Numbered from the stretch's first letter, positions 25,828-34,223 are shown. The stretch is 64,000 nt of DNA from Petroclostridium sp. X23 (GCF_030013905.1 NZ_CP124862.1:4777051-4841050), one strand, 5' to 3'. Program-made: numbers and translations. Notes: generated by a model from the letters alone, not told the origin.

Positions 25828-25870
25828 AAAAAAGTCAGTAGATTGCCTTTGGCAAAATACTGACTTTTTT
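25828..25870. terminator. Bidirectional terminator
   Basis: AAAAAAGTCAGTA and TACTGACTTTTTT form a perfect 13-bp stem, with A-run on one side and T-run on the other, so it works in both directions. On the minus strand it closes the short transcript that starts behind the c-di-GMP riboswitch at 26098-26185. The stretch 25657-25827 holds no gene I recognise. Confidence 0.75.
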
Positions 25871-25927
25871 AAAGTAGACTTATGAAATTGTTTATGTAGA
25901 GGAAGGTATTGACGGACAGCGCCGTCT

Positions 25928-25969
25928 TTATCTACACCTCCGTGCGGGAGGGTGGCTGTTATTCCCCAT
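25928..25969 (-). CDS. Candidate 13-codon open frame downstream of the c-di-GMP riboswitch
   Basis: An ATG preceded by AAAGGGG at a plausible distance opens a 13-codon frame rich in Pro and Arg. It is the only start-with-ribosome-site I see in the 180-base interval between two terminators on the minus strand. It may be chance; the interval could equally be a non-coding RNA. Confidence 0.2.
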   Translation of the reverse strand: MGNNSHPPARRCR

Positions 25970-26054
25970 AGAGATACCCCTTTCGACTGAAAGCAGAGCG
26001 AAAGCCAGTATCCCGATATCCAAATGATCTGTCAAAAGCCATGAAAAAAGTACA

Positions 26055-26087
26055 AGGGTCTGCCCTCTTGTGTAGAGGACAGACCCT
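26055..26087 (-). terminator. Riboswitch expression-platform terminator
   Basis: AGGGTCTG-CCTCT pairs with AGAGG-CAGACCCT with one wobble; on the minus strand it is followed by a T-rich stretch. It starts about 11 bases after the c-di-GMP-I aptamer at 26098-26185, as expected for transcriptional control by that riboswitch. Confidence 0.75.
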
Positions 26088-26097
26088 GCGCGGTTTT

Positions 26098-26185
26098 TGG
26101 CAGCCAGGCTATCGTAGTGTTAAATAACACCTTAGACCCTATGGCTTTGCGCCGCCGGTTTTCACCGGGTTTGCCCTTTGCAATT
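26098..26185 (-). ncRNA. c-di-GMP-I (GEMM-I) riboswitch
   Basis: Read on the minus strand, it has the GEMM-I hallmarks in order: GGGCAAACC, a GAAA tetraloop closing the P2 stem, GCGCAAAGCC and a TAGGGTCTAAGG segment. The P3 hairpin, GATAGCC and a closing CTGCC then follow. The aptamer is followed by a terminator. It begins about 75 bases beyond the ABC permease stop codon. No clear target gene lies downstream before the next terminator. Confidence 0.88.
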
Positions 26186-26259
26186 TAACCTATTATTAAA
26201 TTATCGCTGTAAAGATGGTTCCTTGCACGTTTTTTGTATTTCGCATGACACTAACAGTA

Positions 26260-27003
26260 TCACTCCCATTTGAAAAAACGGATGGAGATACCACCACAAA
26301 CTACCGCAATGATTGCCATAGCCGCAAGAGGGAACAGTACGCCCTGGGCAGGCAACCCAAGTGAGGTTGCTTTCAAAAGTTTGATTCCCTGTGTTAAAGG
26401 CATAACATCTGCGATCCTCTGCAATGAAGCAGGCATAACCTCATAGGGTAATGTTGCTCCGGAGAAAACTAGCATGGGAAAGTAAAGCACACTTGCAAGG
26501 ATGCTTGCGGATTTCATGTTCGGAGAAAGTCCACCGACCAGCATTCCAATGCTGAACATGGAAAGCATAACGAGAACAAACGAACCCAAAAACGGAAGGA
26601 AAGCACCTTGCAAGCGGACTCCGAAAAACAAAGCAGAGGTCAGATAAACCAATGCAAGGGCAATAAACGAATATGTTGAATAGATTGCTACCTGCACCGC
26701 CAGCAATAGGGACGGGCTTGACGGTGTTACCTGAAACCGCTTTAGAATTTTCTTTTGACGATAGTCGGAAATAACAAGCGGCAGCCCCATGACGCCTCCT
26801 GCACAAATGGCAATGGTTGAAATTGCACCGAAGGATTGTTCCAGAAAGCTGTAGTCTGCACTGTCATAAGCGGGTTTGTTTCCAGAGATAATGCCAAGCA
26901 GTACCACCATAACAATAGGCATACAAATGGCAAAAATAATCATGTCCATGCCGCGAAAAGATAACTTCATCTGTGTTCTCAGCATAGTGAAAAACTTATT
27001 CAT
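26260..27003 (-). CDS. ABC-2 type multidrug/drug exporter permease
   Basis: About 247 residues with six predicted membrane segments of the ABC-2 type. Family-typical parts are KLSFRGMDMIIFAICMPIVM near the start, GGVMGLPLVISDYRQKKILK, and FSGATLPYEVMPASLQRIAD followed by MPLTQGIKLLKA near the end. It would form the channel for the ATPase encoded just upstream, moving drugs, lipids or antimicrobial peptides. The start at 27003 (MNKFFTMLRTQ) overlaps the ATPase end by 8 bases and sits behind GAGGAGG. A longer frame back to 27093 would overlap too far. Confidence 0.88.
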   Translation of the reverse strand: MNKFFTMLRTQMKLSFRGMDMIIFAICMPIVMVVLLGIISGNKPAYDSADYSFLEQSFGAISTIAICAGGVMGLPLVISDYRQKKILKRFQVTPSSPSLLLAVQVAIYSTYSFIALALVYLTSALFFGVRLQGAFLPFLGSFVLVMLSMFSIGMLVGGLSPNMKSASILASVLYFPMLVFSGATLPYEVMPASLQRIADVMPLTQGIKLLKATSLGLPAQGVLFPLAAMAIIAVVCGGISIRFFKWE

Positions 27004-27724
27004 TCTCATCAACCTCCTCTCCTGTAAACCACAGGTATGCATCTTCCAGCTTTTTATATGGACTTTTAGCAATTGCTTCCGGTACTGTACCACAGAAGAG
27101 AAACTGCCCGCCTTTCAGAATTCCAATTCTATCGCAGAGTTCCTCAACCTCATCCATAAAATGAGAGGTTAAAAGGATGGTCAAGCCCTTTTCTTTCAGC
27201 TCTTTTAAGCTTTTCCAGACACTTCTTCTCGCTTTCGTGTCAAGACCGGTGGTCAACTCGTCCAAGAACACCACCTGCGGATTTGGAATGAGTGCAAGAA
27301 TGATGAACAGCTTTTGTTTTTGTCCTCCTGACAACTCACTGACGAAGCTTTTTTCCTTTTCTGTAAGCCCGAACCGGCTCAACAATTCCCTGTAGCTGGC
27401 AGGGTGTTTGTACAGGCAGCTTGTTTCCTGACAAAGCTCGTCCACCCTAATTTTATCGGGATAGTTTGCCTCCTGAAATTGTACACCCACTTGCTCAAAC
27501 AGTTTTTTTCGATCTCCTTGAGGACTCATGCCTAAAATAGAGACACTTCCTCCATTCGCTTTTCTGGTACCCAAGATACATTCAATCATGGTGCTCTTTC
27601 CTGCGCCATTAGCCCCCAGCAACCCGAAAACCTCTCCTTTGGCGATGGATAGGTCAATGCCGTTAAGGACACACAGTTCACCATAGGCTTTACGCAGATC
27701 TGAAACTTCAATAATGGATTTCAT
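26996..27724 (-). CDS. ABC transporter ATP-binding protein
   Basis: A 242-residue ABC ATPase. Walker A is GLLGANGAGKST, the signature is ELSGGQKQKLFIILAL, Walker B is VVFLDELTTGLD and the H-loop His is in LLTSHFMDEVEEL. The ATP-hydrolysing Glu after Walker B Asp is present. It works with the overlapping ABC-2 permease as an exporter of the drug/antibiotic type. The start follows GGAGGG. The MerR-type gene upstream on the same strand is the likely regulator. Confidence 0.93.
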   Translation of the reverse strand: MKSIIEVSDLRKAYGELCVLNGIDLSIAKGEVFGLLGANGAGKSTMIECILGTRKANGGSVSILGMSPQGDRKKLFEQVGVQFQEANYPDKIRVDELCQETSCLYKHPASYRELLSRFGLTEKEKSFVSELSGGQKQKLFIILALIPNPQVVFLDELTTGLDTKARRSVWKSLKELKEKGLTILLTSHFMDEVEELCDRIGILKGGQFLFCGTVPEAIAKSPYKKLEDAYLWFTGEEVDENE

Positions 27725-27796
27725 TTTTCATCCCTCCTTTGCTTGTTATGAAATTAGGTTATCACACAGCAAAAGAGTGGTGGCAAAGTGGAGACT

Positions 27797-28555
27797 TTAT
27801 TTTTTCATTTTCTGCATCTTTTCGATTTGAGCGACTGCGTATAACATATTGATTCTCGCTTCAGACAGAGAAGTCAGAAGCTTATCACAGGCTGTTATCA
27901 CATCCTCGTTGTCTTGGGGTGTGTTGATGCTTTTCCTAAGATCAGTGGCAGGATTTTGTGACAATGCCCCCAGCATCCGTAAAATTGATGATAAGGAATA
28001 ATTGGCACACCGAAGCGAACGAATAATTTTCAGTCTTTGAATATCTTCATAGAAATAAACACGGTATCTATTTTGTTTCCGCTTAACTGTAATCAATCCA
28101 TTTAGCTCCCAATTCCGGAGCGTATCCATTGTAACTTGTAATGTTTCAGCCGTTTCTTTAGGGGTAAAAGAAATTTCTTCTTTTGGTATATCCGAATCGT
28201 CGCTATTCAAAATTTTTTTTGCTATTTCAATGGCTTCCTCGGCGTGGCTCATTTCTAAGTCCAACTGCTGTAAATAACATTCTGCCATTTTCATGGCACT
28301 TTCCAAATTGCCGAGTGCGGACATTTTCAGCATATCTACCGCTTGCTTCCGCAGGCCGTTTTGTAACACCTCCACTTTAAGAACCGCTCGTGCCATCTTA
28401 AACTGTTCGATATGGAGATCGGTAAAAACCCGGTATCCATTGGCCAAGCGTTCTGGCTTTGAAATCAGTTTATACTTTTCATAAAGCCTTACGGTATTCA
28501 CATGAATACCAATTATTTCTGAAACCTCATGGGTTTTATAAACATGCATTGGCAT
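27797..28555 (-). CDS. MerR-family regulator with two HTH domains
   Basis: A 252-residue protein with two MerR-type winged helix-turn-helix domains. The first spans about residues 5-75 (VSEIIGIHVNTVRLYEKY, then NGYRVFTDLHIEQF). The second spans about 130-200 (ETLQVTMDTLRNWELNG, then NRYRVYFYEDIQRLKIIRSL). A coiled linker joins them. Most MerR proteins have one such domain. No cysteine cluster for metals is evident, so it probably senses a drug-like ligand and controls the ABC exporter behind it. Start may be 28555 or the ATG six bases inside. Confidence 0.85.
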   Translation of the reverse strand: MPMHVYKTHEVSEIIGIHVNTVRLYEKYKLISKPERLANGYRVFTDLHIEQFKMARAVLKVEVLQNGLRKQAVDMLKMSALGNLESAMKMAECYLQQLDLEMSHAEEAIEIAKKILNSDDSDIPKEEISFTPKETAETLQVTMDTLRNWELNGLITVKRKQNRYRVYFYEDIQRLKIIRSLRCANYSLSSILRMLGALSQNPATDLRKSINTPQDNEDVITACDKLLTSLSEARINMLYAVAQIEKMQKMKK

Positions 28556-28704
28556 ACACCTCCATGCTCATGATACTACAGATTAAAACATTGGTGGTTT
28601 ACTGTAGGGTTGTTAGTATACTTTATAAAAGTATCAAAAGCAAGGCGAATACCTTGATCCTCCGCTCAGTATCCATTTAAAAATTCAGATTGCGCAGATA
28701 ATAC

Positions 28705-29496
28705 TTATTTTCGGAATATGTCAATAGCATGACTTGTAATGCCCATTAAATCTTCGCGTTCACAAGTAGAAAAGTGGTATTTTAAATACAACTCAAAAGT
28801 GGCATTGTCCATTGTATCTATTGCTTCCCTCATAAATAAGGCACAACCGTCTGCCGCAACATAGTGCAGTCGGTTTACGGGAAATACAGACATTAATTCG
28901 TCAATATTTTCCTTACGGACAAGTTCAAATAAATCCTTTGGCTGGGACTTAGCAGCAAATGTTTTGGGGTCAATCATGCCCTTTTCAATATATGCGGCGA
29001 CACTGATATTACCGCGTTTGAACCCTTCGTCAAGGAGACAACCATCGGATATAACATACGCAGCAAAAACCACACCTCCCGGTTTTGTTACACGAATCGC
29101 CTCGCTCAGAGCTTGTTGTTTATCCTTTTTGGTGTAAAGATGATACAACGGTCCTAACAGCAGAGTTATGTCATACTCATTGTCTGAGAACGCAGATAAA
29201 TCCATAGCGTTGCCTTGTGTAATGGTTATATTTTCATTCAATTGAGTGTTTTGTTTGAAAATCTCTATATTGTGTTCAACCAACTCCACTGCATCAACAT
29301 CATATCCCTCTCGTGCCAGTGCATGGGAATATCGACCTGTTCCAGCACCGATTTCAAGCACACGGTCGTCAGACTTTATGTATTTCTCGATATATTTCAT
29401 TGTAGTAAGGAACTCAACGGAACCATGTTTTGGAACAAGACGGCTATCTTCATCATACTTGTTGTAATGGTTAATTAGATATTGGTTTGTATTCAT
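28705..29496 (-). CDS. SAM-dependent class I methyltransferase
   Basis: About 263 residues with the Rossmann-like SAM-binding fold: motif I VLEIGAGTGRYSHALA, the acidic motif II end VDAVELVEHN, NAMDLSAF and motif IV DITLLLGPLYHL, then the TKPGGVVFAAYV strand. Substrate unknown. A TetR-family gene lies 28 bp upstream on the same strand. The pair may form a small detoxification or resistance operon. The start MNTNQYL at 29496 follows AGAGGGAG; a longer frame would overlap the TetR gene. Confidence 0.87.
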   Translation of the reverse strand: MNTNQYLINHYNKYDEDSRLVPKHGSVEFLTTMKYIEKYIKSDDRVLEIGAGTGRYSHALAREGYDVDAVELVEHNIEIFKQNTQLNENITITQGNAMDLSAFSDNEYDITLLLGPLYHLYTKKDKQQALSEAIRVTKPGGVVFAAYVISDGCLLDEGFKRGNISVAAYIEKGMIDPKTFAAKSQPKDLFELVRKENIDELMSVFPVNRLHYVAADGCALFMREAIDTMDNATFELYLKYHFSTCEREDLMGITSHAIDIFRK

Positions 29497-29524
29497 ATTG
29501 CACTCCCTCTGTTGATAATAAAAT

Positions 29525-30112
29525 TTAAATGGACAATTTCCAATCTGGCTTTTCTTGTCTAACAAAGGCTGTTAAAATATTGGCCATCATTTTTTCAGCC
29601 TTGTCTCTATCTAATGCTAGTTTTTTCGTGGCAGCTAGAACTGCTATGCCATGTGTGTAAAGAAATAAGTCTAAAAAAATAATTTTTGATTTTTCTAACT
29701 CTACTCCAATGGTTTCTGAAAAAAGTTTTGCTTTTTTCTCATTGTCAATTTCCTTATAAAAGTCTTTTGCTTCTGTCATTTCTAAATCCATATCATTTAT
29801 GAATAATAGTTTAAATAAGTGTGTCTCTTTTTGAGCAAATTCAATGTAGGAAAGGGGAAGGATTAAATATGGACTGACACTAACCGAATTATTATAATTA
29901 GCCACATATTGCTCGTAGTATTCATAAGCAAAATCAAGAAATTCTGTTTTTAATTCATCCATGTTTTTATAACAAGTAAAAATCGGACGAGTAGAACATT
30001 GCAATTTACATGCAATACTCCTCGCATTTACAGTCTCAAATCCCGTTTCCTTTGTAATATCCAAAACAGTATTTAAAATCATTTCTTTAGATATTTTTGC
30101 TTTAGGTGGCAT
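29525..30112 (-). CDS. TetR/AcrR-family transcriptional regulator
   Basis: About 195 residues. The N-terminal helix-turn-helix reads ISKEMILNTVLDITKETGFE then VNARSIACKLQCSTRPIF, with the TetR Y-x-x-F equivalent CYKNMDELK. The C-terminal helical domain would bind a small ligand. It is first in an operon with the methyltransferase. A near-palindrome upstream (30152-30173) is its likely operator. Start at 30112 (MPPKAKI) follows AAAGAGGTG. Confidence 0.88.
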   Translation of the reverse strand: MPPKAKISKEMILNTVLDITKETGFETVNARSIACKLQCSTRPIFTCYKNMDELKTEFLDFAYEYYEQYVANYNNSVSVSPYLILPLSYIEFAQKETHLFKLLFINDMDLEMTEAKDFYKEIDNEKKAKLFSETIGVELEKSKIIFLDLFLYTHGIAVLAATKKLALDRDKAEKMMANILTAFVRQEKPDWKLSI

Positions 30113-30151
30113 ATAATTCACCTCTTTCCTTATTGTTATATGATACATTTG

Positions 30152-30173
30152 TTATATAACCATTGTTATATAA
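30152..30173. promoter_or_regulatory. Likely TetR operator
   Basis: TTATATAAC and GTTATATAA form a perfect inverted repeat with a 4-base spacer, 40 bp upstream of the TetR-family start. A third TTGTTATAT half-site lies at 30133-30141. A TTGACA on the minus strand at 30188-30193 could be the -35 of the regulated promoter. Confidence 0.6.
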
Positions 30174-30287
30174 TAAGTGAGCAGTGTCAAGAGGATGTTT
30201 TTTATTTTTTCACCTCTTACTTTTGACAATAGAGCCTAATAATATATTGAGATAACTATGCATCCACTAATTGTTCTTTTTCTGAAC

Positions 30288-30541
30288 GTATATGGGGACG
30301 TGCCTGATTTTGCACATAATTATTAACTAGTAACAATTCAAATGATACAATCCTGTTTGGAGGTGGTAAGTATGAGCAGGTCACCAAGGGTATTGAGCCA
30401 AACAGGATTGTATCATATTATTTTTAGGGGCTTAAATAGACAGAATATATTTGAAGAAGACGCTGATTTTCACAAAATGCTTGAGATATTATTCGGAATA
30501 AAAAAAGAAAGATGTGTCGAAGTATATGCATATTGCTTAAT
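30288..30541 (+). mobile_element. RAYT element, copy 2 (3' deleted)
   Basis: It has the same left end, start-site inverted repeat (30342-30360 and 30398-30416) and first 57 or so transposase codons as the complete copies. It stops abruptly after the codons for AYCLM, just before the H-x-H motif. The catalytic core is missing, so it cannot move itself. The junction runs straight into the leader of a c-di-GMP riboswitch. Confidence 0.88.
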
Positions 30542-30642
30542 GGCACAGGTGCTGTACAGCTTGTTGATAAAATAGATTGTTGCAGATCAGTGATATATAC
30601 TGTTTTGTCAAGGACGCCATATGGTTTCCTGCAAATGAATAA

Positions 30643-30730
30643 ATCCAGGAGTAAACCCATCCAAAGATGGGGACGCAAAGCCGTAGGGGCTATGGTGTGT
30701 AAACGCTATGATAGCCTGACTGCCGGCAAT
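30643..30730 (+). ncRNA. c-di-GMP-I (GEMM-I) riboswitch
   Basis: GAGTAAACCCATC, an AAAG loop, GATGGGGACGCAAAGCC, then TAGGGGCTATGG, a P3 hairpin, GATAGCCTGACTGCC: the ordered consensus of class I c-di-GMP aptamers. A strong terminator follows 8 bases later, so ligand binding probably sets read-through into the 30-residue peptide gene and the 198-residue gene beyond. Confidence 0.9.
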
Positions 30731-30737
30731 TAAATTG

Positions 30738-30772
30738 AAGGCCTGCTCTTTTTCATAAGGAGCAGGCCTTTG
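30738..30772 (+). terminator. Riboswitch expression-platform terminator
   Basis: AAGGCCTGCTC pairs perfectly with GAGCAGGCCTT around an 11-base loop, directly after the c-di-GMP-I aptamer. Its 5' arm lies next to the aptamer's P1, as expected for switching. Confidence 0.8.
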
Positions 30773-30819
30773 TCATATCCTTGACTATTACTATGCTCTA
30801 TGGTGGAAAGGAGCACTAT

Positions 30820-30912
30820 ATGAGTATCTGTCTTAAGTTATACAAGGTCGTGCTGATCATTTTTATTATATCTGTTGTCTCTCTCATTATAATAGCTATA
30901 GTTTCCATTTAA
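30820..30912 (+). CDS. 30-residue single-span membrane peptide
   Basis: ATG at 30820 lies 7-8 bases after GGAAAGGAG. The frame has 30 codons: a short basic N-terminus (MSICLKLYK) and then a hydrophobic segment of about 20 residues made of Val, Leu, Ile and Phe. It is the first frame downstream of a c-di-GMP-controlled terminator. Its composition suits a small membrane peptide, toxin-like or a modulator of a larger membrane protein. No family is recognised. Confidence 0.5.
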   Translation: MSICLKLYKVVLIIFIISVVSLIIIAIVSI

Positions 30913-30998
30913 AATTCCGATATATATTCTAAAGACTCTAGTGTATCCAAACTTTGGAAATTTTCAAAGAATCTAGATAAGAAGAGAGGAGATATTAA

Positions 30999-31595
30999 AT
31001 GCGCGTAGAAAATTACAACACCTTTACTCAAAGCCGTCGATTATACAGCACTGGGAAAATCGGGAATGTACCCTTGCCTAATTATAACGAGTTTAACTTT
31101 AATACCAAGAAAGCCTCTGCTATGAGTGATGAAAAATACAGGGAGGCTATAATAGAGCAGGCCCAAAAAGATCAGTCTGCCGGAAAATTTCAATCGGAAT
31201 CCGCCGGATTTAGAAGCTTAGTAAAAAGCTATGTTTCTGTTGTTTCTCCGGACAGAAAAAATATTATCACGGCGGGATTAACAGCAATATTCAAAAATAA
31301 TAAGCCACAACCTAAAACTCTTAACTTGATAGACTATCTGTTTGGTAACGTTAAGTATTGTAAAGAAGCAACAGATGTGTCTTATGCCGAGTTTTACGAC
31401 AGTAATGGCGAAATGGTAGCTAGTTACTCAAATGGCAGATGGATTTCATATGGAACAAAGGCAGAACACGCCCGTGAATCTGAGCTTTGGGGCATATATA
31501 ATGAGGCGTGGAATAATGCCGCGAGGGTAAGTCAAGGGAATAGTCATGTGGTAAATACAGACACTACACTGGGTTTGATTGATAAATCAGTTTAG
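30999..31595 (+). CDS. Hypothetical protein downstream of the c-di-GMP riboswitch
   Basis: A 198-residue soluble protein I do not recognise. It has no signal peptide or membrane segment. It is rich in Asn, Ser and Lys, and the C-terminal half contains YAEFYDSNGEMVASYSNG followed by a Glu/Ala/Trp-rich helix region (ESELWGIYNEAWNNAA). The phrase EMVASYSNG recalls short proteins of unknown role in clostridia. AGAGGAG precedes the ATG. Lying after a c-di-GMP riboswitch, it may have a motility, adhesion or sporulation role; this is inference from position. Confidence 0.7.
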   Translation: MRVENYNTFTQSRRLYSTGKIGNVPLPNYNEFNFNTKKASAMSDEKYREAIIEQAQKDQSAGKFQSESAGFRSLVKSYVSVVSPDRKNIITAGLTAIFKNNKPQPKTLNLIDYLFGNVKYCKEATDVSYAEFYDSNGEMVASYSNGRWISYGTKAEHARESELWGIYNEAWNNAARVSQGNSHVVNTDTTLGLIDKSV

Positions 31596-31703
31596 TCTGA
31601 TTTATATATGCACAACATTGTGCTTTGGCCCTGCATGGGCAGTAGCTTGGCGGTTTAAGGCCACTATGGACTTGGTAGCAACAGTTCATTAAGCTAATAT
31701 CTG

Positions 31704-31737
31704 CAAGAAAGACCAACCTTTAGGCTGGTCTTTCTTG
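31704..31737. terminator. Terminator, probably bidirectional
   Basis: A 12-bp perfect stem (CAAGAAAGACCA with TGGTCTTTCTTG) and a 10-base loop. It closes the riboswitch-controlled transcript on the plus strand. It also lies just beyond the stop codon of the minus-strand lipoprotein gene at 31772, so it probably serves both. The stretch 31596-31703 contains short GC-rich complementary segments but no gene I recognise. Confidence 0.75.
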
Positions 31738-31771
31738 CTTGAGAGAGCTGCACAAATTTATCGCATAATCT

Positions 31772-32383
31772 TTATTCCGTGACTCTTTTTAGCTCAAATA
31801 CGGTTGCCTCCAATACCAGGAGAAGTCTGTCATTATTAACATCCAAAAAACTTACAGGTATCGCTAGTCCTGTGGAGGAATCAGAAACACCTAATACTTT
31901 TACTTCATCGTTCATATTTAAACTTGGCATATCAATTTTATCTACTCTATAAAAAGAATCTGCATTATAGTGGATCTCTTCAATATCATAGATTGGCTTA
32001 TCTAGCTCAAATTGATAAGTCTTATAATCCTCAAACCCTTTTGATGAAAAGAAATTTTTATCAATTACAATTTGATTGCCAATAATTTTTTGCCCTGCTG
32101 GATATTCAGACGCATCATTATAAGAATCTGCAAACCCTAACAATTTCTCAACGCTCCATGTTCCATAAAAAAACTTCTCAGTTTCACTATCCAAAGCTTT
32201 CCTTCCTATAAAAGGTTCAGACGTATTACCTGGAATATCGTTTTCTTCTTTCTTTGCATCCTCAGGTGTTAAAGTGCTTGCTTCAATTGCAGGTTCATTT
32301 TCAAATATGGATACATAGCTGCACCCGGCCAAGCAGGCAGACAATATAGATATTAACACAAATATAAACACTTTTCTTCTCAT
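31772..32383 (-). CDS. Hypothetical lipoprotein
   Basis: A 203-residue protein with a lipoprotein signal peptide (basic start, hydrophobic core, lipobox CLAGC). The mature part starts with a flexible Glu/Pro/Thr-rich stretch of about 35 residues, then a compact domain with FYGTWSVEKLLGFA, which reads like a small lipocalin- or beta-barrel-type domain beginning, and a closing VFELKRV strand. Function unknown. Same strand and close to another lipoprotein gene upstream, so the two probably form a small operon. Confidence 0.75.
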   Translation of the reverse strand: MRRKVFIFVLISILSACLAGCSYVSIFENEPAIEASTLTPEDAKKEENDIPGNTSEPFIGRKALDSETEKFFYGTWSVEKLLGFADSYNDASEYPAGQKIIGNQIVIDKNFFSSKGFEDYKTYQFELDKPIYDIEEIHYNADSFYRVDKIDMPSLNMNDEVKVLGVSDSSTGLAIPVSFLDVNNDRLLLVLEATVFELKRVTE

Positions 32384-32432
32384 ATTTTCCCTCCTGATAA
32401 GTCCGACAATCTGAAGTTAATATTACATAGCA

Positions 32433-33062
32433 TTACCTGTTTTTTAGATATTCATATATCGCGGCAATTGTAAGCTCTTTTTCCTCAATATTGCTTGTTA
32501 TATCATCAATTAAGTCTGTTGCCGGATAGAATTCTTTTTTGTCAGCTAAGAATATTCTGGCTCTGGGTCGTGGAATCATACCATGAGGACCGGCACCTGT
32601 GACGTAATTAATTATGAGGATTACATCTTTGATATTATCGTTATTCACGTCACGAAAATCTACAGCTGCCACACTATCAAAAAGACCCACATAATTTTCC
32701 GTACTGTTGTTTTCACAGTAGTGTGGGAAAGAATATATAACATTATTATCTTTCATTAAGAAAAATGAAACATCCTCAAAATCAATGCCGGTATCTGGTT
32801 CATAAGAAATAAACCTCACGTTTCCCCAATCATTCAGCTCTACATTAAATGATTGATCTTGTATAATTCGTTTTTCTTCAATAGAAACATTCAACGCAGC
32901 CACACCAGGGGCAGAGACAGAAGAATCATCTGTTTTAGCTTCACTTGTATACGTATCTTGGAAATTGGAATTTGGATTATCTTCATTTAGCTTAGCAGAA
33001 CACGCACATAATCCTAAAACTGAAAATAGTGCTATTAATATTAAAACTATCCTTTTTCTCAT
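32433..33062 (-). CDS. Hypothetical lipoprotein with VCBS/FG-GAP-like calcium motif
   Basis: A 209-residue lipoprotein (lipobox GLCAC). Its C-terminal half carries AVDFRDVNNDNIKDVILII, an Asp/Asn-rich D-x-N-x-D-x-x-x-D loop of the type that binds calcium in FG-GAP/VCBS repeats. The segment from FNVELNDWG to this loop is paralogous to residues in the lipoprotein at 42479-44017 (FEVELEKWG ... FRDVNKDGLKDIIII). Function unknown; a surface binding protein is likely. Confidence 0.75.
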   Translation of the reverse strand: MRKRIVLILIALFSVLGLCACSAKLNEDNPNSNFQDTYTSEAKTDDSSVSAPGVAALNVSIEEKRIIQDQSFNVELNDWGNVRFISYEPDTGIDFEDVSFFLMKDNNVIYSFPHYCENNSTENYVGLFDSVAAVDFRDVNNDNIKDVILIINYVTGAGPHGMIPRPRARIFLADKKEFYPATDLIDDITSNIEEKELTIAAIYEYLKNR

Positions 33063-33139
33063 ATCCTTTACCTTTCAAATCCTGATTTTTCCGTAAGATT
33101 TTTAAATCTTTGCTGTGTAGAGAATAAACTTTTGCTCTA

Positions 33140-33776
33140 TAATGTATTGATTTTAATTGATACCATGCCGCTTGTGATAGGAGAATATGCTATTACAAGG
33201 GTTCCACCATGTTGCTTTACAATGGAATCGGAAATAAAAAGTCCCATTCCATAATGCAATTTCGAACTGCGGCTGAAATTCCCGTATTTTTTCCGTGGCA
33301 TTTTGTAGAGGAATGAGCCTATGGCTGATCTTCCTGCTGTAAAGCCTGGAAAGCAGGAAAATCTCTATCAAAAACGCTGCAAGAATCATCCAAAACAGCA
33401 TAATCTCCGGGACGGGCAGGTGTTCCTGCAAAAGCTGCGATAAAAATTGAGACATGGAGGAATACTCAACGATACAGATTTGCTTCTCCCGCTGAATAGG
33501 GAAATAGCACTTCACATTCAGCTTCAGGTATCCTCCCGAGGTTGATCTGCCACTCATAACAATGTCCCATGCCGTGGCTGCTTCGGATTCTGTCATACTC
33601 CCCGACAAAAGCTCCCCGGTTGCGGTTACGACGGCATACCTGCAGGTCTTGGGAATCAACTCCGCGCTCACGGTTTCGACAGAGGCAATTGTGGGCTTTT
33701 GGCGTTCAATGGTTGCTTCCACATCACCGACAGAGATAACAAAGCCGGTTTTCAGCGATACAAAATGCAGTCCCAT
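33140..33776 (-). pseudogene. Histidine kinase remnant with large internal deletion
   Basis: The front half reads as a kinase sensor region with one membrane segment (MLFWMILAAFLIEIFLL) and a HAMP-like start. It then jumps to the last part of an ATPase domain: in a shifted frame 33140-33235 reads MGLFISDSIVKQHGGTL, the end of a HATPase domain. The His-phosphorylation segment and the N, G1 and F boxes are absent. The first membrane segment is also missing. Inactive. Confidence 0.75.
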
Positions 33777-34210
33777 TTATATCCGATCCCCCAGACCGCA
33801 TCATAAATCTGCTCCTTGGAAAACACCTGGACGTGGTTCTTCGCAAGGAGGTCGCAAATTCCATATTCGTTTTTGGTGAGCGGAATTCTTTGCCCTTTTA
33901 CGGTCACTTCTTTTGCCGCGAGATTAAACTCCAATCCGGACAGATGCAATGCATTTCGTTTTTCTCGCTTTTCCCTGCGCAGATGCGCGTTGATCCTTGC
34001 TCTCAATTCTCCGGTGCCGAAGGGCTTTTTGATATAATCGTCCGCGCCCAGGCCAAGCCCGTACATTACATCGGATTCCATTGTTTTAGCGGTGATGAAC
34101 AGGATGGGGCAATCCACCATATCCCGCGTCTTTTGGCAAAAGGCAAACCCGTCTGTTTCCGGCATCATAACGTCCAGTAAGATTATCTCATAATAAGTCA
34201 GCATTTTCAA
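33752..34210 (-). pseudogene. Response regulator remnant (OmpR type), both ends damaged
   Basis: It retains the phospho-Asp region IILLDVMMPETDGF, the Thr/Ala and Lys (DDYIKKPF) of a receiver, and part of the winged-helix domain (LTKNEYGICDLLAKN). About 45 N-terminal residues are missing, with a RAYT element inserted at that end and a frame shift next to it. Near the C-terminus the protein skips from YDAVWG to GIGYKWD, a deletion between two similar VWG-containing spots. With the kinase remnant behind it this was once a two-component system. Confidence 0.75.
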
Positions 34211-34223
34211 GTTGATTTGTGGC

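Noticed and set aside
31610..31700. A third riboswitch-like structured region after the 198-residue gene
   Set aside because: Some complementary GC-rich segments are present, but none of the known aptamer consensus strings could be matched.
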